From positions 1 through 64,000 of the forward strand of contig BQMF02000177.1 in NCBI GenBank assembly GCA_027922465.2: a DNA stretch of 64,000 nucleotides. The letters are read 5' to 3'. Made by a program: the position numbers and the translations under genes. Positions 35,920 to 44,690 of this stretch are shown here, one piece after another (position 1 is the first letter of the stretch; each line of letters opens with the position of its first letter). Source of the DNA: Turritopsis dohrnii (lineage: Eukaryota; Cnidaria; Hydrozoa; Anthoathecata; Oceaniidae). Under the pieces are notes generated by a model. It was given only the letters and a program-made list of their open reading frames with translations. It did no database searches and was not told where the DNA came from.

Positions 35920-36202
35920 ATGGTAACATTCTTAGTTGATCAGAAGTTCAATGGCAAACATTTTCTGGGAAAAAAATTCTGCGGAAATTTATTGAATCAC
36001 ACTACAGAAGTTGAAAGTATCTTTGAAAATCCAAGCAAATACGAAAGACCTGTTTTAGAATGCATGCAGATATACGTTTCTAAATGCACCCCTAAATGCA
36101 TTCTTGATTTCCTCTTAAATGTTAATGAAAAGTTAGAGGACTGTAATCAGATTCCTATCAAATCAGACGAACTTCATGAATCACCGTGGTATATAGAAGC
36201 AG
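35920..36202 (+). CDS. Exon 1: N-terminal helical block
   Basis: ATG at 35920. It encodes about 94 residues, probably helical, with several Cys (ECMQIYVSKCTPKCILDFLL). It could be a Death-fold relative (CARD/DED-like size), but I see no diagnostic motif. It ends at a clean donor, GCAG|GTAATT, in phase 1. Just upstream is an acceptor-like CTCTAG that would also be phase 1, so the ATG may not be the true start and an earlier exon may exist. Confidence 0.5.
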
Positions 36203-36439
36203 GTAATTAATTTTGTATCTTCCTACTTATCAATTTAACATTAAAATCTATGAAAACACCACTTGGCCTAATTAAATGCAGCTTTGGACTGCTACAGTAT
36301 TCACTGCTTTTTCACTTTGTGTACTCATCGAACATTGTTTCCTTTTCAATGGTGTAAAAGATTAATTCAACTTATAGAAAATGCAGAAGTTTCGCATAAA
36401 CCAAGATTGCCCACACTAATATGATCATAATGACTCAAG

Positions 36440-36790
36440 CCATTTCATATGATGATGTTGACATATTCGTTTTATTTATAGAACTGTGTAAAAAGGATAG
36501 CCAATATCATCTGGATTTTAATGACAGAAAAAGCTATATGAAAGCTTTTTACCAGATATCTGATTCAAGTTCAGATAAAGTTCATTTTATTGCTCATTTT
36601 CTGCTGGATTATGGCGACATTCAACAAATCTATATTGACTACCATTCAAACGTTGCAGAAAGACTAAGGAAAGTCTTAGAATGCTGGCGAAGTAGGACGT
36701 CACCTGAAAAGAGGACATGGAATTGTTTAAAAGCCTTACTTATCTTTCTTGGAAAATGTAATGTAGTGAATGAGATTGAAGGGAACGATG
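36440..36790 (+). CDS. Exon 2: Death-like domain
   Basis: It encodes about 117 residues. The second half reads as a Death domain: IAHFLLDYGDIQQIY (helices 1-2), VAERLRKVLECWRSR (helix 4, with the LxxWxxR-like core), TWNCLKALLIFLGKCNV (helix 5) and VNEIE. Death domains form homotypic assemblies in apoptotic and immune signalling. The 5' splice choice (ACTCAAG|CC at 36440) is the only acceptor that keeps phase 1 and avoids a stop, but its pyrimidine tract is weak. The exon ends ATG|GTTAGG, phase 1. Confidence 0.6.
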
Positions 36791-36883
36791 GTTAGGCGAT
36801 TTTACTAAATTTAAGTTACTTAGTACTTGATATAGATCTGAGATTTTCTTTCCTATTTACCCATTTGTCATGACTCTTATCTT

Positions 36884-37641
36884 ATCATAGAAATGCGAAA
36901 AGAGAAAGAATCAAAACTTTCAGCTGCTCTATTCAATTTTTCTATTGTTCTTTTCTAACAATCAGTTAGAACCGCGTCCTCGGTACAAGTCTTTTTGGCG
37001 CGCAAGAAGACATATAATTAACCTCACGAGAATTTTACCGACAAATAACGAGAAATCACAAGTTTTCATATCATTTCCCCTATTACACGAAGTCTTGATT
37101 GGCTTAAGTTAGTCGCAGATAAGTGGAAGACAATCGAGTTATAAGTTAATTCAAACTTACTCAGTTGATGAAAAAGAAGAGAAACATGCAAGACACCATT
37201 TTTATAACGAAAACACAACATGAAACTTCTACAATCTTGATAACCACTATAGCTTCACTGAATCCTGATTGCATATCAGTTCAATGGTCATTTTCTCATG
37301 GTGTGTAAAATTTCTTTGATCAGGACGACGGCTTTTACTAGATATAGGGATTTATGTGGCACATAAAGTTCGTTTATATTATCGTAATGTTCGGTCTTAT
37401 GGACAAAAGATCGTCTAACCATTTTGTGAATTTTATGCATATTTTGTTTATTTCATTCTGAAATTGAAATTTTAAATTTCAAACAACCAATGAGAAACTC
37501 TACTTATTGTTAGTATGAAACAATCGAAATTTCATTAAATATGCAAAATATATCTGTGAAACAATTATGATACCTGCGAAAAGGCGCGGTTGTTTCAAAA
37601 GATCTGTGTTGTGATTCTTTCTCTTTTCGTACTTCTATGAT
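36884..37641. mobile_element. MITE inside intron 2, about 760 bp
   Basis: Left end ATCATAGAAATGCGAAAAGA... and right end ...CTTTTCGTACTTCTATGAT are inverted repeats of about 30 bp with two or three mismatches, including the GAGAAAGAATCA inner part. There is no transposase. It accounts for most of the otherwise unusual 1.08-kb intron between exons 2 and 3, whereas the introns of the 38.3-40.5 kb part are 79-105 bp. Confidence 0.65.
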
Positions 37642-37869
37642 CTAATTTACGTTTGATAGCGCATTATTTTGTGGTCTTTCTTTTATTAGCACAGCCTTTC
37701 AGTGAAACAATTTGTTATGACGAAACATATCTCTTTGTCATACATTTTTCTCTTTTTATGATTTAGAAGCAGATTCCATCTTGTTTGAATTATACAGGTA
37801 TACAATTATGAAGCATTTCAATATTGACTTGAAACAGTTAATCATCATATATGTTTTTGGTATTATCAG

Positions 37870-38340
37870 TTTATGATTTTAGAAATAACTTCACATCTTG
37901 GGAGGAAGAAAAACGGAAGAAATATTACGGTGAAGTGCCTATGAATACACCACAAAAATGGTCCATTCTACATGCATTCATTGAATGCATGGGAAATAAA
38001 AAATTAAAGAAAAAGCAAGTTATTGACAAAATTAAAACAGAGGTTTCGCAAAATTTGAGCTGGTATCAGGCTGTGACTTCCGAAGAAGATTTTATGCAAA
38101 TGGTTAATGATTATGCTTCATCAGGCACCAACTCGCCAGAGGTTGATAAATTGATTTTATGTGCTCTTTGTAATGCGTACAAACAATCAATTAAATTACT
38201 AAGAAAGGATGAAAATGAATTTTATCGATTTGTTGATGAAAATGACATGGTGTTTTCAGACCGTACTAAGCAGTCACTTGGAGTTATTCACTTTTACTTG
38301 GATAATGATAATTGCTATCACCCTTTAGTAAATGTCACTG
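37870..38340 (+). CDS. Exon 3: OTU-like domain with altered catalytic Cys
   Basis: It encodes 157 residues. The pattern follows an OTU cysteine-protease fold: a first block QKWSILHAF where active enzymes have DGNCLFxA; a middle helix pair with EVDKLILCALCNAYKQSIKL where OTUs have (W)GxxxELxALAxxxxxxI; and a last block NDNCYHPLVN with the His-aromatic end. The His (about residue 362) is kept, but the Cys position reads Ser243 and the Asp-Gly is lost. OTU enzymes remove ubiquitin; I infer a binding-only or structural role here. It is joined by phase-1 introns on both sides. The OTU call is by pattern and needs a profile search. Confidence 0.5.
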
Positions 38341-38445
38341 GTATGATTTTATGTTTAAAAATGCTAATTCATACTTTACCTCATTTTTCCTACATCCTAC
38401 TTTGCCTTAAAAGAACCTTTCATACATTTAACAACTTATTTTTAG

Positions 38446-38748
38446 ACCAAACTTCCGTTAAGCCCGCAGTTACGCCAAACTTAGACATTGAAATCTTGTA
38501 TATTCGGGAGACATATTGCATAGTAGAAATACCTAATATTTCTGAGATTTCTGCAATTATCTTGGAAGAATCAGACATAGATGGTATCGCAAATAGAAAG
38601 AAAACCAAATATGATATTGATGATCTTGAAAGAGAAGAGCACGATGGGAATATCTACCTATTGCTTCGTCATCCATTGATTGAAAACAGAATGTATCAAT
38701 ATTTGAGCGAGGATGGTGTCTCAACGTCGCGGATGTTTTCGTTAGAAG
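38446..38748 (+). CDS. Exon 4: unknown domain, about 101 residues
   Basis: Flanked by phase-1 introns (TCACTG|GTATGA...TTTTTAG|ACC before; TTAGAAG|GTAAAT after). It contains DIEILYIRETYCIVEIPNI and IYLLLRHPLIENRMYQYL, which suggest beta strands. I recognise no family. Confidence 0.65.
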
Positions 38749-38827
38749 GTAAATATCTAACAAAATGCTTCAGGATGAACAAAAATATTTTAAATGTATG
38801 AACTAAATTTCGTTAGTGTGCTTCTAG

Positions 38828-40368
38828 AAAAAGTGTTGGAAGTAATTGAGTATAAAGCCTACATAGTCTTTTCACACAACCACATCGACAACAACAGACA
38901 AATTGCTGATAAATCCAACAATTTCAAAGATAACTTTCTTTGCTGTCAATCGAATTTCAAGGGGAAAAAACTTGGTGCGATGGAGTGGGTGTCTTGTTGT
39001 GATAAGTATAGTGAATATAACTTATTCTCAAGAGATCACAACTATTATCGTCAATGGCCGATTTTTCCGGTTACGTACATGGATATCTCGAAAGATATCA
39101 CTCAAACAATAGCAAACTGTTTAAGAGAATCCTTCCTTGTAATTTCAACTGGCAAAGATACATCGGGAGGTATTATTTTTCTAAACTATAACTCTAAAAA
39201 GCACAAAGATTTCCTATTGAAAGACAAATGCCTAGAAATAAATCGAAAATTTAACAACAATATTTTGATTGTTTATGAGGACTTGGGTGCCATTTTGAAC
39301 ATTAGAGTTACCGAAAAGACAGGGCGAAAAGAAATTATTAAAGAATGCTTGTCTTCTTCCAAAGATATTGATGATCTTACGACAGTCATTAATTTTTTGC
39401 TGTGTCATGAACAGTACTACAGTAACAAAATTACTGTAGGTGGTTTTGTAGTGGCACCAAACCTTCATGATGAAACATTGGAGACAATGATTTTTGGAAA
39501 TCACAGTTTATTTTGTAGTGGATGCTCAACAAGAATCTTATCAAGCAAATACGTAAATAATCCAAAAAATTTAAAAGATTATCTGATGTGTTTGGATCAG
39601 CTTTTACATGCATCCCACGGCACCTCTGATTCACGGAAATTCCTTCGAAAAATTGTCTCTCAGATAGCTGGTTTCATGGCTAACACATCAATCCAGGTTC
39701 CTTGCCATTCGGACGATCCACATGAGCAACTGATGAATTTACAAGCCAATGATGATCAGATACAAATAATTACTGATCCAAGAAAGCATAAAGTTATTTA
39801 TGCACCATTTGGTTGTGGTAAAACTGTTGTTGCAATGCAGCAGTCAGAGTTCTTAGCTAGAATGGCAAAAGAACCAACAATTTTATTTTACATTTGCTAC
39901 GATCCATACAGTTTTCTTGATTACACAATAGAGAAACATTTAAAAGGTCTGATGTTAATTAATGTTGAAGAAGATTTGGTAAGGCTAGATGTGACTAATG
40001 TATCCCAACTTGCTGTTGAGATGGGAACAGATGTAATTCCAAGTGTCTCTGAAATTCTGGAGTACATTCAAAAGATCCAGAATACGGAAGGCAGGACATG
40101 CCATATTTGCATAGATGAACTTAATATGGTCGAATTTACCAAAGAAGAAGTGCACCTAATAAATAAGAACCTTGAAAAGTTATCAAAGAACTATGTGACT
40201 CTAATAGTACAACCATTTCATAACCAACTCAATAAAGGCATAAAAACGTTGAAATTTTTGAAAATACAAGAAAATGAAACTAAAACATATCAAAAAGAAC
40301 TCAGTATGGTTACAAGGACGCTATCCAAAAATATGAGGAACTCTGCAAGAATATCACAAATGCTGGAG
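38828..40368 (+). CDS. Exon 5: possible nuclease-like region and SF1 helicase first half
   Basis: It encodes about 514 residues. The last 220 carry SF1 (UvrD/Dna2-like) motifs: Q-like LQANDDQIQII, motif I APFGCGKTVVA (about 795-802), motif Ia ILFYICYDPYS, motif II HICIDELN (Asp899), motif III-like IVQPFHNQ (the usual Asp is missing), and LSKNMRNSARI. These bind and hydrolyse ATP to move on nucleic acid. The first 300 residues include YEDLGAILNIRVTEKTGR followed by ITVGGFVVAPN and FCSGCSTRIL. This faintly recalls NERD/PD-(D/E)xK nuclease-like modules that precede SF1 helicases in bacteria. That part is a guess. The exon ends CTGGAG|GTTTGA in phase 0. Confidence 0.75.
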
Positions 40369-40449
40369 GTTTGATAATCTTATTGTTGTTAAGAAGGTAT
40401 TAGTTCATTCCTGCCAGCCACATTTTATGAATATTTAATTATTACTTAG

Positions 40450-41420
40450 GTTGGGAAGCAGAAAGTTGCTATGTCTAAAATTCTTTGTTATCAACCAGAA
40501 TTTAACAAAGAAATATATGCACGACCTGGTCGTTTGTCTATTGACACAGCGTTTCAAGGAGAACCAAGTGTGCCTTTCGATAGCTCCTCAAACATTAAAA
40601 CTTATAAAAACGTTGAGAAAGCTTTTGAAATAGCTTCTGCTACTTCAGAGAATGCTGTCTGTAGTAATACTCCTTTACCAGGACTTCACATCGAAGAATC
40701 ATTTAAGCAATCTGAAATGGATAATGTTAGGCGAACATCAAATTACACATCTATCATACACACATTTGAAATGTCAAATGGTGTCGGACACAATTTAGAT
40801 GGCAACTTCCCTCAGGTTCTATTTATTCCTTCACTTTCCAAAATCAAAAAGCATTTGGACTGTTCAATGTTACATACATTACGCCCAACCAGAAAGAAAG
40901 TTTTGCAGCTTGCCATCTGTTTACAAGATGTCAATCGTGGAGATATAATCATCTGTCATGACCGAGCAATAATAAAATTATTGCAATATGCTTTGGATAT
41001 TATGGGCAAAAGTTACTTGCTTTACATAAACTATATCAAGGGTAAAATGCCAACTTTCGATGAAAAGAAGAGAGTCGCACGTGCCATGGAGAATGGCGAA
41101 CAAATTATTGTTGCTGATAGTAACGGTTTTCGTGGTCTTCAAACAAAGAGAGTTATCATACCTTTGAACTCAAATGAAAAATATTTACAACAAAGTATAC
41201 TAGAGAATGTTGCTCGAGCAACCACTGAAGTTTTATTTATCGTTACAGATAAGTCGAAATTGCAATTCAAAATGGCATCCTCAACGTTTGGTTTTGTTAT
41301 TAAAATCTGGCTATCTAAAAATCTAGTAAAGAAATGCAAACCAAATTTCATGAATATTGATCTAAATCAACTGTTGAGTCGTATACCTACGACTGAAATA
41401 ATTCAGAACACTCTTCCCAG
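40450..41420 (+). CDS. Exon 6: SF1 helicase second half
   Basis: It encodes about 324 residues in phase with exon 5 (ATTACTTAG|GTTGGG). The C-terminal RecA-like lobe is seen as GDIIICHDRAIIKLLQYAL, ADSNGFRGLQTKRVIIPL (motif V-like FRGLE, about residue 1210) and ILENVARATTEVLFIV (motif VI-like, with the conserved Arg). An insert of about 120 residues with low conservation (SVPFDSSSNI...) precedes it. No stop or frameshift interrupts either half, so the motor is probably made. It ends TTCCCAG|GTATTT, phase 2. Confidence 0.75.
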
Positions 41421-41771
41421 GTATTTTTCGGAATTTCTTATTTTTTCCTCTGTTTCTATGGGTGCAAACTAGCATTTACAATTAAATCTACTTATTGGGG
41501 AATTAATCAAAGAGCATCAAACATAAAATGGATTTGTATGAATTTTCATTTATCTCTATAACAGGAGGACTTTTCTATCATAACGTCGTTTAATGACAAT
41601 TAAAACTCGAAGCCAGAGGTTTAAAAACTAAGAATTTAATCAAAATCTGTTAATGGCTTTTCTATAAGTTTTTGCTCCGTTAAACTACATATATCACATG
41701 AAAGAATTATCCAAGCATCTGATTTCCTCGTCATGATTCAATAGACCTACTACTTTACATCTATTTTACAG

Positions 41772-41800
41772 GGATTTACCAATTCTACCAACATTGGAAC
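41772..41800 (+). CDS. Exon 7: 29-nt microexon
   Basis: It is bounded by TTTTACAG|GGATTT and GGAAC|GTAAGA, both strong sites. It encodes DLPILPTLE and links phase 2 to phase 1, exactly what is needed to join the helicase to the ankyrin exon. An alternative acceptor at about 41566 would stop after a few residues and give a protein without ankyrin repeats. Confidence 0.6.
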
Positions 41801-42178
41801 GTAAGAATACTTTTTGTTTTTATTATTCTCTAATTTATTTAAATGATGAATTGTTTTGATCAACAATAGATTCTGCAGAAGAGAAAATGACAATGCTCAA
41901 ATGTATATATCATTGACTAACTAGACTTAACTTATCAAGAAATTGATTCAAATATCATTTCAGTTAGCAACAAATTTTAAATTACCTTTGCATTTTAAAA
42001 CATTAACAACTAATAATTGATAACTAAAACTGGATGTTAGTAATGATTGAAGATAATCTGTCTATCGTTGTGACTGTCGTGCCACAATTTAAATACTGTT
42101 TCAAAAACTCAACTTGCATTTTTCAACTTCAATCACTTTTAATATGATTTTTTTTTGTCATAAAGTATCATATTTTAG

Positions 42179-42651
42179 ACTTGGTAAATCTGATCAGAGA
42201 TAATGATATTTGGACACTGAGAGCGCTCCTTAAAACCTATCCAGCTATAATAAAATTGAAGAATCCGTTGGGTCGACCACTTTTAATGTACGCTGTTGCT
42301 TTTAAAAAACATGTGATTATGTCGCAGCTTTTGCAAGCAGGTGCAAGGATTGATGAAGTAAACGCTAATGGTTTGAACGTCATTCATGTGTGTGCAGTCA
42401 ACAACTCTATCACTTGTCTTCGATACCTTCTTCCCCTCGTTCCAATTGATCTCATAAATGGAAGGGATAACAACAACCAAACGCCACTTCACTGGGCTTG
42501 CATGAATGGACGTGTTGAAATTATGAGTGAACTTTTAAACTGCGACGGAATTGACATCACCGTAAGAAATAAATATGGAAAAACAGCATATGAAATGTAC
42601 ACTAATAACACTGTATGGACCACAACCAGCAACTTTTCTGGTAAAATATAA
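42179..42651 (+). CDS. Exon 8: ankyrin repeats, C-terminal
   Basis: The acceptor ATATTTTAG|AC continues the frame. Three ankyrin repeats are clear: GRPLLMYAVAFKKHVIMSQL, ANGLNVIHVCAVNNS and NQTPLHWACMNGRVEIMSEL; a fourth partial one (KYGKTAYEMY) follows. Ankyrin repeats bind other proteins. The frame stops at 42649-42651. A donor-like TTTTCTG|GTAAAA at 42640 would allow splicing to 43064 in the right phase. Confidence 0.8.
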
Positions 42652-43939
42652 AAATTTCACGTAATTTCCGAAACAAGAAAATTTCGTCGCTCTCGTAAGA
42701 GTTTCAAATTGGGAACTTGAAACATTGTTTTTTGAGATCTATCCAAATATATATTTTTTATGATAAAATATGAAAATATTCTAAATATAATTTTCCAGGT
42801 AAGTTATTAAAGATTAATCAATTTGAGTTTTAATTTGAGTTTTACTTCACAAGCCTTTTCATTTAATATAGACTCCCTTAGGTGATCATAATTGATGTGC
42901 AGTGTGTATCAAGATATCAAAAATGAAAAACCAGAAGAAGAAAATATCGAAAAAATAAGTTTGGAAAAACTCCTTATAATTTTAACGATCAATTAAGCCA
43001 TTGAATAATAAGACCAATTTGCGAACAATTTTTCATCACTTTAACAAAGCCAATGTTTCGCAGGTTTGAATAAATCTTACGTAGCAAACAAGAAACCACT
43101 TGGCTTGAAGACTTCAGGACGTAATATAGCACAACGATGCATATCTAGTCTCAATACAACATTGCCGATTTGCCAAATTATGTTCAAATCTAACAAAAAT
43201 GACTGGCAAATTCAAAATCAACAACTTCTACTTGTGCGTTGTACAAATTTTTATGAATATTGAAGAACTTTCTAAGTCCAAATTTGGCCCGAATGACCCA
43301 TTTCTGGTCAAATCTGACAAAATGGAAGTCCGAATTTGACCAAATTTGCGAATTCGGCGACGATGTCATGTAAACGCTGCACGAAAACGCTCATAACTTG
43401 GAGTAGTAGTAGGAGGAAGAGGAGGAGGAGAAGAAACCACGGGTATTTTAAATATTTCACTCCAACACGGGTGTCCTAAAGTCAATTACCTTAAATCAGT
43501 TTCTCAAATCGTTAGGTGAGAACTATTTTGTACTCTCCAATTTCTTTAAACTGAGAAAAATTTTAAATTTCTTAACCACACAAAATCTTTAAGAAACCTT
43601 TCTATGGAAAGATACTTGGTACATTTTGAATACATCGTATTTGGAGTCCCTGACCAAAAATTATTTCAAATTTGCTAGTACCCACTCTCTTCCAGGGAAA
43701 GTTTGCAATTGGAGATAGAACAAAATAGTAGCGAAACAAGTGATATTTATTAAAATTATTTTGTTTTAACTCCAAGCTCTAGCAAATTCAAAAAATGTTT
43801 TATACAGTACGAAAAACATCAATTTTCCTTATGTTGCTTCTGTGTATATCACTTGGAGTTGCTTAGGCACTCCAAAATCTGAATTTGGAATTTAAAAAGA
43901 CTACAAATTTTCTTTAAAAGTTATTGGCATGAGCTGACA
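42652..43939. other. 3' flank with a possible alternative last exon
   Basis: The frame 43064-43263 follows an acceptor (TTTCGCAG|GT) and matches phase 1 of the donor at 42640; it would add about 66 residues (LNKSYVANKK...). Part of it resembles CAAATTTG-rich repeats just downstream (43270-43350), so I doubt it. A GGA-rich run lies at 43408-43435. No other gene is seen. Confidence 0.35.
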
Positions 43940-44690
43940 GTAAAATACAACAGACACGTTGCATCTAGAAAACGCTGGTGAAATTAAAGATGAAAAGGCA
44001 GCTGTTTTTTGTATTGGCTTAGAAAATGTTATAAGCTTGCCAAAATCTAAGGTAGGAAACATTTAATACAAAAGAAAGCTATCACCATACATATATATAT
44101 TGTTCATACAAGAGAGGGTATTGTGTGCTTTGGAGCTTTATTGGAAGAGGGAGGGAATGACATTGCCAGTACTACAATGTCAATGCTGGAAAGAATTCCT
44201 AAGGATGATCATGCCATTAAAAAAGTTATACTTTGGTTGGACTCGTGAGTCGCACAAAATCGAAACAGTTATAAATCTGCTCTGCCCTTCTACAGTTTAT
44301 TTTTCTACAAAGATAGTTATAATCGAACAGAGGTTTTGTGAACCTAGTCGTTCCAGCATTCAAGAAGTTGATACAATTCATAGTCAAATTGACAGGGCCT
44401 TCTCTCCAGTCGAGATATTTCTCCACCTGGGTTGGTGCAAATGCTACCAAATGTGAATCAAAATCATCCGTTCATGGTAATACAAGTGCAATCAGACAGC
44501 ATTAAGAACTTCATTCAAGTTGCTGCATTGCTTAATTATAAGTCTAATCCGTATTTTTCAATCAAAACAGCTGTTCATCGCAAAAACACCCCAAATCATG
44601 TCTTTTATAAAAAAAAAACCGACCCTTTTAAACAGGCTAAACTGACCAAGAGTCAACAAACCAGAAAGTCTACCCAAAAATCTCCATAAA
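43940..44690 (+). pseudogene. Decayed repetitive ORF with 'WLDxC-QN' block
   Basis: Blocks appear in order across frames: EIKDEKAAVFCIGLENVISL (about 43980-44040), GIVCFGALLEEGGNDIAST (about 44118), AIKKVILWLDS followed by an in-frame TGA and VAQNRN (44217-44260), then VQSDSIKNFIQVAALLNYK (44478-44540). The order recalls an uncharacterised multi-copy cnidarian ORF with WLDNCxxQNxNW, whose Asp-containing core may be RNase H-like. Stops and frame changes make this copy dead. The family is recalled, not searched. Confidence 0.5.

Larger units (their letters stand above)
35920..42651 (+). other. Gene model: Death - OTU-like - SF1 helicase - ankyrin protein
   Basis: Eight coding blocks join in one frame through GT-AG introns: 35920-36202, 36440-36790, 37870-38340, 38446-38748, 38828-40368, 40450-41420, 41772-41800 and 42179-42651. 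Phases match at every join, and the summed length is 4422 nt, or 1473 residues plus stop. Order: N-terminal helical block (1-94), Death-like domain (95-211), OTU-like domain (212-368), unknown domain (369-470), unknown or nuclease-like region (470-770), SF1 helicase (771-1307), ankyrin repeats (1317-1465). No signal peptide is evident at the chosen start, so it is probably intracellular. The mix of a Death fold, a ubiquitin-linked fold, a nucleic-acid motor and ankyrin repeats suggests an immune or danger sensor; that is inference. A further exon at 43064-43263 could replace the end. Upstream exons are possible. Confidence 0.75.

Noticed and set aside
43064..43263. Alternative last exon of the Death/helicase gene
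   Set aside because: The phase fits, but the sequence overlaps a CAAATTTG-rich repeat theme that continues downstream, so I kept the stop at 42651.
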